The notes under the pieces were generated by a model. The model did no database searches. It was given only the letters and a program-made list of their open reading frames with translations, and was not told where the DNA came from. 64,000 nt of DNA, from NCBI GenBank assembly GCA_964020085.1, contig OZ026597.1, forward strand, positions 472,401 to 536,400, in the 5' to 3' direction. A program made the position numbers and the translations under genes. Positions within the stretch are counted from its first letter, which is position 1; each line of letters opens with the position of its first letter. The DNA comes from Micromussa lordhowensis. Lineage: Eukaryota; Cnidaria; Anthozoa; Scleractinia; Lobophylliidae. Positions 19,260 through 34,200 of this stretch are shown here, in pieces.

Positions 19260-22200
19260 CTTGTCAAACTTTGCGCGTTTTTTTAGATTTGAAACAGCGA
19301 TAAAGGCAGGTGTACGTTAAGAAACTAACCGCAGTGAAATTTTTGTACTCTTGGAAATCACAGAACGGTGTAGCGATCTTGGCCTTACCGATCATGGGTG
19401 ACAAACCCGGCAAGAGATTAGAAATCAAGATTTCTGGCCTGTCGCTAGCAAATACCTCGGAGCTGTTGTTGATTCAAGTGACAGCTGACTTTTGTATTTC
19501 ACGTTGATTCGCACACGTGGAAAGTCACTAAAGCAATATCTAGTAGAGTTCGCCTTGAGAGGAGCGTGGATATCTGTTTGGATACGTGTGAATGAAATCT
19601 ACACGATAATCTCGTTGAATTGAATCAGGCTCGCTGGCGTTGCTGTTCAATGGAGGTCGACTTTCAAGTATACATAGTGTTTATGCTCCGTCAAAATCCC
19701 AGCCCGCCGAGAGAGGGCAATGTGAAAAGCATTGTTCAATTCTCTATGCTTGGCGACGCAACAACAAGCAAATTTGAATCAAAACAAAAGGGAGGATTTG
19801 GGGCTGGATCTCATTGAACCTCAAACACTTCGATATAATTAGCAGAAATTTGTGAAAGGAAGCAAACGAGATTTAGCACGTTCTGTAGTTAGAAGCTCCG
19901 CCTCAGCGGTCAGCAAATAGTGAGATAGTGTCGGGGTCGGTATCACACTATCGCTCGATGAAAGGAACCCTCAACTTCGACAAAAACCCAGACGAGCCGC
20001 GATGTTGAGAACTAGAGAGGTCATGATATTGACACAAATTGGAATGAAAAATATTTACCCGAGAAATTTTCCCTTTGAATAGCAGAACAAAGTCCCCATT
20101 GAAAACATTTGTGCCCAACACAACGTTGAATAATAGCTTTTGTTTTCTTAGTTCAACTCGGGGATTTAAAAAACCATTCACCGTTGTCAAACATATCTCT
20201 TGATCGTCTGCTTATGATTCCATTCCATTGTTGCAACCAGCCCAACTAATTCATATATTAATTATCTGTCATATTCACTTGTCAAACACCTCATTTACGG
20301 ACACTCGGCACCAGACCTCCTACTTTGAGGTTGACTGTAATTTCTTTTGTCCAATGGAGCGTTTAATCCTAAGCTGGATTGACCATCCCTAAGCCGAGCT
20401 GTCGCGCTTATAGGATTTCCGACTCGTCTTACTTGAGGATAACATTTTTGGAGAGCGTACAAAAAAGGTTAACACCAGCGGCAGGAGCAGTTTTAGTTAA
20501 CCAACTGAGGTTAAACTGAATTGAAGAACTCGCTGAAATATTAACTCGTCTCGCTAAAGTTAGTTCTAAAACTGTAGAATTTTGTCTGCGAGAAAATAAT
20601 TGTAACGCAAATAACGACGAGCTTAAACTCAGACGCGCTTTTTTTACGTGTGAACTCTTTACAAAAAAGGTCGTTACGAAGATTGTTTTTCGCACCGTCT
20701 TTGCAACACGTCTTTCGTTGCCTTGGCTGAAATATTTCTCAACACCGGATCGCTTGCATAGAAACGGAAACTAATAAGTCCGGCATTGGTCTGTTGATGT
20801 TTTGCAGAGGCGCCACTGTGGTGGCGGTCAAAGATGGGCATGATCTCTTTACTGGGAGTCACATTTCTGCTCAAGTATTGTTCCGGCTGAGTTTCCGGGA
20901 AATTCAATTTATGGCCTCAATGCAATGAATTTGAAATTCGATGGTCCCGATTCGAACTTCTTCGATCTAAAATCTGATCAGGGTTTTAAAAACGAATGTG
21001 TAAGATAAAGAAATTTATTCCAATGAATATTGACTTATGTGCTAATGTTCCGAAAACGTGCCTTTTTGTTACAATACGAAAAATATACATAATCAAAAAA
21101 TATACTGAAACAGGTGCGAATGGCTCCATTATGTCTTGCCAACGTGACGGAAGAGAATACGCCGTAATCGAAAATTAAAATTAAATCCTTGTTCGTAACA
21201 ACGTCGAGCAAAATACGTGAACAATTTCGACGCCCTGTTAGCGGCGGATAAGTTGAGTTGTTTCATGGCCATCAGTGGACTCAAAATGTCGATTGTTAGC
21301 GGAGTTAAATAACAATAGCTTCTAATCTTGTGAAATTGGAACAATCTTGGAAACTTTTTAAAAAATAAACTCAAATCATTAACGTAACTAACTGGTTATG
21401 TTAATTCGTAAAACAACGTTGAAAATGAAAAGAAATTTTTAATAATTTCAATTCCGAAGACTACCCCAAAATCTACTAAGCCCAGTATTCTTTTTTTCCC
21501 TTTTTTTCCAGAATGGGCAACTGAGATACGAATTTGTTTAATGTAAATTACCCAATGCAAAGGTTAGTGCAATTTAAAAGAGGCTTACATAATCACTTGG
21601 GTCTATTTGTTGAACATTGGAATTACCATCAACAAAAAAACCTGACAATTTTGGCGTTTTCCCTTTTTTATATTTTCCGCCACTCTTCGGTATCTGCTGG
21701 CTTCATATATCAAGCTTAAGAATAAACAATTGTTTTCCTATCGGTTACAAGAGCGTACAAGTTTTGTCGTCGCCTCAAAGAAGGGCGATTGTATTATAGA
21801 TGTATGATGTGTGCGATGTGAAATAAAGAAAGGGACAAGAATTCAAGACAATTAGAAGCATTACACCACAATTGAAGAGCTAGGCGCTTCATGTTGTGAA
21901 TGAATGTACACAGGCCTATGTAAACTTCAACAATTATATTGATAGATCAAGAAGATGTCTGTGTATGTTAGCTTTGAATTGTGCTGTCTCAAGCGCCCTT
22001 GAAATCCCAATGTGTACTCTTGATTCGATTCTTTAGCCGCTGAAATACAATCGTGTCTACTGTCTGTTCAAGAAATAGAGAGGGAACACAGGTGGACCAT
22101 GTATACGGACATCTCCGAGCTTACTGAGCAGGCGTCCATAGCGAAACTGAATAACATATGTATTTTCAGCAAAATGACATTCAGCGAGCTTTCCCTCCGA

Positions 22201-25200
22201 AAGGACTTCCAGATATGTTTGCTAATTTGCCTTGGCTTTGTTGTATCTCAGCTGGCGGTATTACGAAAAACAATCACCGTGTCAAAATGGCGGGAAAATA
22301 AGTGATCAAGGCGATCTGCGATTGCTGTCGTGAGTGGATAACACTGGATTTCGACAACGTGGAAAATTAAGGCATCGCGTGGTCGTTACGGAAAAAAATT
22401 CGTCCCGGAAATCATTTCCGCGTTCGCTTTATTTTCTGCCGTGTCTAATTCCTAATATTGAAGAAGGAAATGGAACACAAAGGCCAAAACATCTGCTACG
22501 AGAAAGCAAATGGACGAAGAAAACATTTACGGATACAATTAGTGTCGGGAAGATTTTACAATTCATGAAGATGTGGCCAGAAAAAACGCAACTTTCAAGG
22601 AAATCAATTCAGTGCAATTTTCAGTGAAGTCAGTCGATCTCATAAAATTAATTGGAGAGGTTTTGAGAGAAATAATAATAATAATATTAATAAAAAAGCG
22701 AACAAACTGAGAAAATATGTTTACATGAAATGCCCCGTGGGAATTTTTGCTTTGGGCAGCCCTCGAAGTGATAAAAACAAACAACTTCCATTGTGGCCAC
22801 GACATGTTTTTATAATTATTCTGTTTCGCTGTCCTTTTTGTCTTTCTCGCACAAAAGAAGTCAAACGAAAGTAGATTTGCATTCAGTATATATACACGTG
22901 GCATTCAAAACTAATCATCAAGCTTCTTTTTTAAAAAGTGTGCATTTAGATTTGAACTTTAATCGACGACTAACATGCAAAAGCGGCTCTAAAGTGAAAA
23001 CAAACTCAAGTTGATTGTAAAACATTACTTTGCCTTGCAGCGACAGCATTAAGTTTTCAGCTTTCGTAAAAGATCATATCTGAAAAAGTATATAAAATTC
23101 ATTGTCCAAATTTAACATCTTTATGTGCCTTAAGTGTTGAGTTTATCAGAAGAATAGTATGGTCACAAGACAAAATACATATTTTTGTGCTAAAAGGTAT
23201 ATTTGAATCTAAGCAAATAAAGAGCGATTATTCGTTTCAAGGGGACCTTGTGAAGCATTTTAGTAGTTGAATTGTCTCTTTCAAAAATGTTGCTTGTCTC
23301 AGAGGAAACATTTCGCTTAGCACTCTATTTCCTTCAAGTAACAAGTCAATGAAGTTTGTTATTTTATAATGATCAAGAAATACATTCTCTGTTCTTTCTA
23401 AAATACCTCTATTTATTTTCTAAGACACGAGGTTTTATTTTACATGTAAGAAGATGCGATAATGTACGATTATTTACCAGCTAGTAACGTTTACAAATCA
23501 TCGAAAATTGAGAAATAATTGGCACTGCGTGAAGTAAAATATAAGCTGCGTGTGTTCTCGACACCAGGTTAATCCAGTGGCTGCTTTAAAAAATGAGTAT
23601 TGAGACCAAAAAGCCTTCTGAGATCATTATTCTTTATGGGTGTATGTTTTAATCCTTGAATTCAGTGTGAATGTCGAGGCTTTAGGCTTTTAGCAAACTA
23701 CAAGAAAGGAGGGATTAAGTAACAAAATATAGTTAGAAAGGAAAAGATACAAGTTAACCTGATAGCCAATGCATGATAAGAAATATCCAGAGACCCAAAT
23801 TTATCTACATATTTTTAATTCTTATAAATGTTTCATCGCCTAAACTTTACACAATCTATTGATCCGCCACACGAGTAGAACAACGCTATAGATCTATAAG
23901 TGATCGACTTCTTTTACTTTAGCTCAAAAGTGAAAATGTTTTGAAACCATGATCTTGCAGTGCACCCTCATATCTTACAACCGTGCAAGAAAACTGAAAT
24001 GCAAATGTAAAATATTTCTATTAATTTGTGTAAAGCACACCACCCGTTTGAACAAGACACGCTATTGGTTCTAGGTTTTCCGGAAACTATTCAAATGCAA
24101 TCGCGTTTTCAACTAATGCTTCCAGAATTCAAAACCAAAATACTAACTTGAAAGATTTGACAGTAGCATGCAGTTTCTTTAAAATCGACTTCATCATCTT
24201 TATTATATTTCCGACGGGAAAAATGCGTATTTATAATGATATTTGAAAACGGCCTCGATGTTTAATTGAAAAATAGCCCTCGTGCAATATGAAATGATGT
24301 ACAGTTTTGGAGGGCAGCGATAGTGAATGAAAATTCTACCTTCGACTGATTTATCGACCGCAAATCCCACCTACAGATAGTTATTAACGTCAGGTCTAGA
24401 CACCACATTTGAGTAAAATAAATGTGGTATCTACAAGATGTACGGTGGAATCGAACAAGCCTGTTCCAATTATCTTTCTGGTTGGTATTAATAACACAAA
24501 AGGAAGTCAAACGGAAGGAACGAAAATAATTTTCATGTATGCATAATCACATAAATCTCGATAAGTCCAACTCTGACAACTTGAGCAGATAAATGGATGG
24601 ATGAGGCAAACCTCAGTATTTATAAAATTTATCTACGAGTTACGTTGTATCATCTTACAACTTGAGCAACGAGTTTGCTTAGGTAACAAAAAAACAAACA
24701 AAGAAAGTGCTGATTAAGCTACGGTTTGTGGAGAATAGCGAATAGCCACAAGTAACGAAATATTTGCCAATGAAATAGAAGAAGACGACTGGAAACGAAC
24801 GGAGAAAAAACCGTCTTACATGTTTCGTCAGCACTGCTAAAAAAGCGTCAACGACAACAGTATCGTCAACAACAACAAACCGGCATTTCAAATTAATTAA
24901 GGTGCTTTCTCATCTATAAGCATTTCATTCTACAGTAAACATTTCTTATTTGTTGAAGTACACGACTGTAAGTAATGAAAGAGGGGAGCGAGTGTGCGCA
25001 GTACGATGAGATCATAAGCCATCCAGAGGGTTCGGGACATAATGTGTCAATATACTCGGGTCTCCAGAAATGCCCAAATATCAGGCGTCTGAAAGTCTAC
25101 ACCTTGCCTAGCTCATCAGTTTATACACTAATCACAAATGACCTAGATTTACAAGTTTTTTAGTTTTATGTTGGGCACTAATCAGTTGCTTTAAGTAAAT

Positions 25201-28200
25201 ACTTTCTCTCTAACGTTACTTGTAAGTGTGTGTTCCTCTTTTCAAATCTTCTCAAAATCAAGTCACCCCCCCCCCCCCCAACCATAAATGTTTTCGATCT
25301 ATTGGAATGAGAGTTTAAGCGAAAAATCTTCGCATCCTGCTGATTTGAGCTTGTAGTTGATTATCAGAGGTCACTCTTTAAACGCTGTTTCACGATATTA
25401 AAGTTATCAAACTGAAGAAACTGAGAAATGTCATCACCAGCACTGAACAACACTAGACCTCGTGAGCTTCATGGAGTCTAAACTCGTTACTCAAAAATCT
25501 TTAATTCATGTTCAAATTTAAAGACTGATGGCTTGGATAGAACGTATTGATTACGAGATATTAAGAAAGAGAGAAGAGTCGACCATCTAAATTACAGATA
25601 AAGTGGCACCAGAGATCTTATACACTGAGTAGTATTACACAGTGTATGGTGTTTCTGGAAAGAAATTAAAAGGAACACCAATTTAAACCTTTGCATTACG
25701 ATAAAGCGTAAAATGATGATTCTACCCTTTTATTTGAGAATGCCATAGCTTACTTTCATATCGACATGTTACGTAACGACACGATATGCCTTCACTGCCC
25801 TATTTGGAATTGACGTGCGAATTTCTTCCAAGTCGCAGCTAAGTGCTGATTCAGTTGAACCTGGAGCTGAAGGAAGTATTGTAATGGAAATACTTTGTGA
25901 TTTTTGTTGTAAAATATGTGACAAATGAACTTCCATCATGTGTTAGAGTAGGCAGAACAAAATGGCAAGGAACAGAAAAATCAGTAAAACTCAGTTTTCA
26001 CTGACGCACTGTGAACCGGCGAAGGATTCAAACAGACAAGTGTCAATCTTTCATAGGATTTACATTTTCTTTACCTCCATTTCTTAACGAGAACACGAGT
26101 GAGATTGCCCCAGCGATCATTTTCGAGCTCTTCGTTTTCACTTTGATTTGACATAACTATTTCTTGCGTACCTCTTGCTAGTACAGCATATTTTACAATG
26201 CAAAAAAGCGTTGGATGTCCTTTAAACCAAGGCTAGAAGATGCATTTTAACAAGCGGAGGATATTTACTCAAACCTGTGCCGGAAATCTTAAAAACAGCT
26301 AACTTGGGGTACTGTCCTCATTCATTATCTGTGATCTCAGGGTATATCCAGCCCGAACTTCTGTAATAATTCTTAAATCTTGTTGTCAAGTTAGCTTAAG
26401 AGTAAGAATCATACAAGTTTGTAAACAGCTTGGGTAATTTTTATGAAACTCTTGTGGTAAGCGGATGGAAACTCCTATTCTGAAGTACAATGTTAGAAGC
26501 TGTGTCCATTGAAAACTTGTTTCTTATTGAGAAAAATGAGATAACGCTTCAGTAAAATTGCAATATACCGGTTACTATTCTTTGAAAAAGTCACTGAGAG
26601 GATGAAACAGATGAAATTAACTGATGAGAAAAAGAACTACTTGCCTTTATAAGAGGTAAACTCTTTGACATCAGCATTAAACATGACGATAGCTCTGAGA
26701 ACTAATTTAGAACAGTGGCTGAGAAACAGAAACTTGTTGAATTCAAGGAATGGACATCAGAGAATCAGACATTTCGACCACCTCGAGCGTAATTTTGACA
26801 TTGTTATACATATATAGAGGTATCAATATAAGATAATGGCGTAAAACTACAAGTTGTAATCTAAGAATGGTCTTGCAGAATCTGAATGGTAACAGGTAAA
26901 GGCATGGAATGCTAAATTATGCATTACCCCCGTTTCTTGTCATTTCAACTGTCCAAAAAGGTCACTAATCTATGATACTTGGAAGCTCTTATACTGAGTT
27001 GAAAAAAGAACCAAAACTGGGCAGAATCGATATCATCATAAGAACAATATAAGGAGTTTTATTTGGAACCACAAGTTGTCCAATATTAGACCTAGAGAAC
27101 ACTGTGGTTAATTCTGTAAACTTTCAAGGACTGCGCTGGAATGTCGGTTCAAGAGTATAAAAGTCTTGTCACGTACTGTCTAAAGTAAGTTAGAACTGAT
27201 CGATGGATTCAGAGGAGACTGTTTTCTCTTCTTGGTCTTGGCTTTTACGCAAATCTCTGTGATATTCAATGTCTTGATTTTATCTTTTCTCAGTGATGAG
27301 CCAAGAGAGCAGCAGTATGTGCTTACTCGTTTTCTCCATGTCAGAGTCTAACATTCAAGAGATTCGGACTGATTCCCAGAGTAGATTTAGCCGTGTCAAA
27401 TTGGTTACTTCTGAACCAGTGCTAACAATATACAGCGCATGTTCTATATTCAAGATTCAGTTGCGTAGACAACAATCGAAATACGCCTAACATATATTAG
27501 TCCTTATAATGTTTAAGGTGAAGAAAAAGATAACAACTAAGTTGTCCCTTACGATGTTTATGCCCTTTTTCCGAGTTGGGCAGCGTGTTGGAATGTTTTA
27601 TTGTTACCAAATCATTAGCATTGTTGTCATTTTTTTTGGCATTTTTTCCTCTTAAAATATTGCATCTACAAACACCGTCACGCCAATTCGTTAAGAATAT
27701 AATTTTAATCAATAAAGAATAGTTACAATTTAATATCATGCAAGGTTAAAGTATTTGGATTTTAAGCCAGAAAAAAGTCAAAGGTTATGTTTTCACTTAA
27801 AGTCATCTGACTGATTAACTCCCAAATTCTCTTACCTCAAACGATCTTAGTGGTGACATCTAAGAAAGAATGTCTTGACTGAAAACAAGTGGCAACAAGT
27901 AGTAAAGAGAATTGCTGTTCTAATCATGTAACGTGTCATGTGCACACTATAAACAACACTTTCGTGTATGTTTTATCGATTCATTTCCTGAAGACTGAAT
28001 ACATGGTGTATGATATCCAGATGAAAGCGTTTGAGCTGTAATGTCATGTTTATTAGGCTGTACAGTGCGAAGGAAACTGTCCATGAAGCATAGTGTGTGA
28101 CCATATAAACTCGTTACCCGTTGTATATTGTTTATTATACTGTAGTTGTAACTTCTTTCAATTCCGAAGGTTTCCAGTCTTAAATGGCCATCACGGTAAA

Positions 28201-31200
28201 TAAACGTGGCGGAGCAAGTCTTCCTTATCGAAAGTCAAGATTATTTATGTTCTACAAGGTTGATGAGGCCAAGTTGCCATTCAAATGAAAGAGTAGAACT
28301 TTCATGTAGTACTGTTTGTTTTGTTGTACAAAGTATTTTTAGAATCTTTTTATGAAGTTTTTTTTCAGTCCTGTAAGCCACCATTTCAATCTAGCTATGT
28401 AGCAGTATTTTTTTTTTTTTTCATTTGCTATTGCTGTAGATAAAGTTGAAGCCATTATCAGCGTTTTGGTGCCAAATTATGGCGCTGTACCCTCACGGGT
28501 CCAATCTGTGTTTTTAGCAGTTAAAGGTTCACTCCTGGTTTGCATGTAAAACTGACAAGTGACAACTACAGGCGCTGTGAAGCATATAGCTCCTTCAGTC
28601 CTACTCAATTCTTTGCTCGGGTTTACATTTTACGACGATTTTCGGCAGAGAAGATGTTGTCGTGATATATATAAAATTCATATCTGTTTCAGCTCTGAGC
28701 CCCTCTGCCCAAACGCACCCAGTGTCTTATTTCCAAAATTCTGGATACAGTGTAGAGAGACTTCAAAAAAGGTTGCTCTCAAAAGACGAAAAACGCCTTA
28801 ATCGACCTAATGCTTCAAACGAAGTTTCATCACAACATCCAAAATGCGGCCCAAGTTTAACAAATATTGAGCGGATCAGTAGTACTGAGATAAAATGGGT
28901 TGTGATATTTTCCTGTGGCGTTTCTTAGCATTTAACGAGATACATTTTATGAAGTCAGCCAGGGCTTTAGTGGGAATGAGGTCTTTGGTTTTCAAAGTCA
29001 TTTCATTTCGATGGAAATGGCATTAAAAACCTATTTGATATGTTTTCTACTTTTTTTCATAAAAAAACTCGAGGAAGTCTAATTAATTTTATTTGTATCA
29101 TTCTTTTCATAACAACAAACGTTCATGATAAAGATTTAATAAAATTTGTTGCCACTGTTGTCTTAATGTGCGAGTTTAAGGGAGATCGTTGACTGTTATC
29201 TTAGCCAAACACATAACCCAAACACTTTATTAGTTTTTTCTTCGCGATAACACAAAGAATAGGCGGAAATGTAAAAAGAAGTAATCCGCGACTGCACGAC
29301 GCCAATTCGAAAACAGCCGAACAAAGTCTCACCATTGTCCTCTTTACAGAAGATACGCATTCTTTTGTAGAATAAAACTACAGTTCACGATGCTGCAAAA
29401 TGCTCTGTTAAGTTAATTTGAGAACGAAGCAAATTTTTCTACATCGATAAAATGACACAACATTTTTGTTGTTTTTTTTTACAGCTGTTTTAGTTTTCTT
29501 TCTTTGAAGCACATCTATAGTCACATGTATATAGCTTGCCGTGAGTAACAATCTTTCGGTGAACTGGTACAACTCGTTCCAAATTTGACATCTTTAAACT
29601 CGAAGAGAAACTGTCTCACATTGAATGTAAAGAATTCAAAGTTATGGTGGTGTCACAAGTTGACGAAGCAACCCTGATTGTGTACCAAGGCCTGGTTTAT
29701 TAAATAATGTTTTAGTTTCCTATGAAAGGCAGATTTTACTGATGTACTGTTGCTATCATTGTTTGAGGTCATGATATCTCATACGCTTACTGACGCAGCT
29801 AGCATCGTGCCACCAAAATCACAATTTATCCAATTAAGTATTTGTATGACATTCGGCACTTTTGAAGTAACAGGGAAATAAAAGAAATCATTTAAACGCT
29901 TTTATTGAAGAGAGAAAACACGATACCATGTTTTAATGTTTCATAACAATTTTTTTAGAAGCGTTAAAACAACAAAGGCTTAGGGTTGTGTACCTGTGAA
30001 AGCAATGATAAGATTAATGAATTTTAATTCTCTTTCACTGAGAGAATGCCTTCAGGTTAGGCCATTCTCTAACTGCTCGAAACACTATAGAGTCAGAACA
30101 AAAATTAGGACAAATCCTTTGTCGCCAAATTTATAGTATCGAAGACAAAACAATGGCATTACTTAGATCAGCGACAGGAGGCCGGCTTCTAAAACGGATG
30201 ATATCATCCAGAGCCAGCAGTAGTTAATTGATTCATAAAAGATTCAGGAGACAAATTAAAAACCTCAATCACTAGGGCCAGAAAATGAAAATCGAAATAG
30301 CACAGTGTTTCCTTTCTTTCCTTGTTAATTTGGACGACAATAGTTGTATTTCAGGAACCTTTCACTCTGATAGTTCTGTCTACACCATTTGTCAAGCTCG
30401 CAACTTTTATATTTTATTGTTGTTGCAGGGGCAACTGCATGTTTACCATTTTATTTCCAAGAATGACCAATACTTCATTTCTCCTTGCAATATGAATAAA
30501 TTATAAAGTAGACGAGTGGCAAAATAAGGAAAATCATAAAGTACAAAAATGTGCTTCGATGTACAACTAAATTCCTGGCAGGTAGCTAGAGTTAACATTT
30601 CCATTATTTACTGAAAAGGGTAATGTGTTGAAGACGTGTACACCACAAGAACAAAAACTTTCAAGCAGTCACAAAGCGAACTAACTTCCTATCGGCATGG
30701 TCTGTATCACAGGATTTCATCAAGTTTTTTTTCTTAATTCTCGCTTTTGTTTTTGACACGTTTCGCGCAGGAATGGCATTGTATGTTTTATGCTTTGGTA
30801 CAAACACTATGCGTGTCGCCGATGAAAATGTTATTTTTTTTTTCAAAAGACGTGACGCCAATTTTGACAAAAATGGCATCTTCACCCACGTATCACGTAG
30901 TCCATTAAGAGATCGTTAAAAAAGTGTGCGAGTAATCCGAGAGCAAGTTTGAAATTTTCACGTTGGTTTACAAAAAGGTGGGGAACCAGTGAACCAAAGT
31001 AAGAGCCAACGACAGGGCTACGAAAAATTCAAACCACGATGACTATAAAATGTGAAGGGAACACGTGAATTATAGTGGGGAAATCTTGAGTAAGGCGCGC
31101 GTACTCACAAAAAAAAAAAAGAATTAAAAGAAATAAAAAGAAAGACAACCTTCAACCATTCAAGGAAATTTTAGATTAAAAGTGACATACCGGTGTACTT

Positions 31201-34200
31201 CTTAAATGGATATTGAAGGTTGAACGAAAACGGAATTCAATATTTATTGCAATACAAAACAGGGAATCAGGCGAGCTTCTACGCGGAAACCGGCAAGAGA
31301 AGTCACTACCCTTTTTCGTAGTTTTCAATTAATGTAATTTCCTGAATTCTTCATAACAAATATCGTTTCGAATAACGGCAGGATGCAAAGGGCTGGGATT
31401 ATTAAAAGCAGCCATTATCATTCTTACAAAACCTGCGACTGAAGTTATTGTTATCGAATGAAAGAAGCTAAATAGTATGCCTGGAGCGATAATCGCTCCC
31501 CGAACCTGTTTTCCGCGCACGAAACACAGCACGTATCACTTGTGAGATCCTGTACGGACAAATTGCCACTTCTAAATGAAAGTGAAGTTAGAATTACTCA
31601 AAATCATCGAGTTGTATTCTCGTACAAAATGATTATCTTTCGCAGTAGCCAGATCTTGAAGTAACCGGTGTTAAAAACAGATGGCATTAAATATTCATTA
31701 AACGTAAGTTGTACAGTACATTAACTATACTTTCTTGTTACAAACCACAAATTGGTCGTGCTAGGTAATGAGATATTCGAAAGCAGAGGTAGAGTAGATT
31801 TTTTTAACGATGTGTGGAGTTTTTATGGGTAAAATTCGGTTGATATAACATGGATCCAAATGGTCGATAAAGATTTCTTAGCCTTGCATAATATTCAACA
31901 AGAAGTTTGACGCGAAACAGTATAATGACATTATTTTCGAAAAATGGAAAACATGATAAATCTTATTTTCTTGCACTTTCGGTACATTTTCGTGTCAGAA
32001 AACTGGTAGAACGTTCATAAGATAATTCAGAAATCATGTATACCAACACTTACAACGTTCAACTGGGCGTGTACCATTTGACATCCTTTTAAAGATGTCA
32101 ACTTAGAAGGGACAGCAAAAGATAAAACTGGAAAACAACCCTCTCCTTTCCAAAAACAACGTTCATCTGCAATGTGGATTATAAAAAGCCTAGAGGACGT
32201 AAAGATGCAGATTACACAGGATTTGTAAACAACAGGCCGAGATAAATGGCGAGGTTATAATCTTCATCGTTTTCAAATTACAACCGGACAGCGAAGCTCA
32301 AAGTAAAGGCGGAAAAAGGAAGGGCAGTTTTCATTTGCATGAAGTGAATTAATCAGACTCTTAACAACTATCTTACTGAATGTTCAATGAAAGCAAAAAG
32401 TCTTCTTAAGGCCGCAAAAGAAGTGTTCTGTTAGGTGTTATATTCGCTTTCAACATAAATCTATACACTTGTAGACGGAAATCCACAAAGTAGCTCTTCA
32501 ATTTGTTTTACTAATGTTTTCTTCACTTTGCTAGGACGAGGATGAGAATTTTGATTAATGCATGCTGAAGTCTGCTTGTATTTAGAAGACTCACAAATGA
32601 TTCCTTCTGGCAAATCTAGTCGATTATAAAAGTAATTTTCTGAGTTTTCTTTTGAACCCTCTTGCAGGTGAACTTTCCAAAATTAATAATGTCGCTGTCT
32701 TTGAGGATTGGACAAATGGCAAGGAGGTCTGAGACGCCTTATCTTTCGCCACCAGTTTGTTTTGATTTACAAGCTGAGTACTAGGAGAACGGAATTCCAT
32801 GCAGAAGAAGTAAAAGTCCTGATTTACAACTCTTCGCTCACAAAATTACAAACATGAGAATTGCATTTTTACGAACTGTGGAAGAGTATTAATTGTTTCA
32901 GAGTTTAGTCTAGGTTAGCCATTCAAACAATGCTTTAACTGGAGACCGTGGAGTTAAAATAGTTTCTAAAGCCAGACTTGAGGCTATCACTGACCGTCGA
33001 CTTACGTCGACAGGGGCTATTGTACAAAGTAGGAGGCCGTGTTATTTCGATACTTCAACAAAACAGAACTGAACATCAAGCAAACAAACTTACAACAGTC
33101 CATTTTGAAAACAAGCAAAAGTGCATTCTTACCTTTAGATGCGATCGTTTCCATGCTTGATATAAACTGACCCTTCATGTAATACGCTAGAATTCCAATT
33201 TAGGGACGCAGAAACAGCGCTCTTGAGCTTCTTCCAAGGACGTCCTGCTGTGTTCACTAACTGGAGGAAAAAAAAAGCGGGAATAGATATCAATTAATTT
33301 CAAGAAACTAAATAAAGTAAAGGGTTCCGTCGGACGAACAACTCTGACCTGGGTCAGTTTGAAAATGTCGAGCGCACTGCTTCCCTATTTTACTATCTTA
33401 ATCGAAAAACGACAGAGCCTGAATTGTGTGTCGAGCAAACATAAAAGATTACTTTAAACTTGACTATTTTTAAAGTAGTTTGCATTCAGTGTCGTATGGA
33501 GCGGGTTTTTTTTTTTCGCACAGGGCAGAGACACAATATGGAAAAATCACCACTGTACTGAAGATCTCACAAACCTGCCAAAGCGACTCAAGTGAAACGC
33601 CTGTATTAGTTTGTTGTTGTAAAGGCGTAGAAAATTAAGGCCAGTGAGTCTGATTTCCCTGTTATACATTAGCAAGTTATTGTCATGAAACAATTTAATG
33701 TGGACGTCATAAATGTGATTTGAGTTTTTTTTCTTATTTTATCAATATCTGCCTTTAGGCACGCAGATGTCACTATGGAAGACAAAAACATCTGTCAAAC
33801 AGTGAGGATTTGTTTCCCTCACTCGGTAAGACGGCTAAAGATAACTATGGCTTTAAAACAGAAACGAATCTACTCAAATATATCAGTTGGTAAAATACAA
33901 TATAAACAGTAAATAAGTGAGTTATTGCGAGACCACGAAAGAGGGTCGCTTTCTCAGGACAAGACACTGCAACTATATCTTTATGACAAGTCGAGTATTT
34001 TTTGCGGTATTTAAAAACCGAGAAGTTTTCATTTTAAAAAGAACGTTAAACACAATGCAATTGACTAACAGAGAAAATTAAATATCGCTTTGTTTTTTGA
34101 CTCAAGAAACACTACAAAATAACAAATACAGCGTACAAAATGAAGTAAATTACAAATTAACACAAGGGCGACAAATGGTAGCGAAATTAATGGTGGGAAC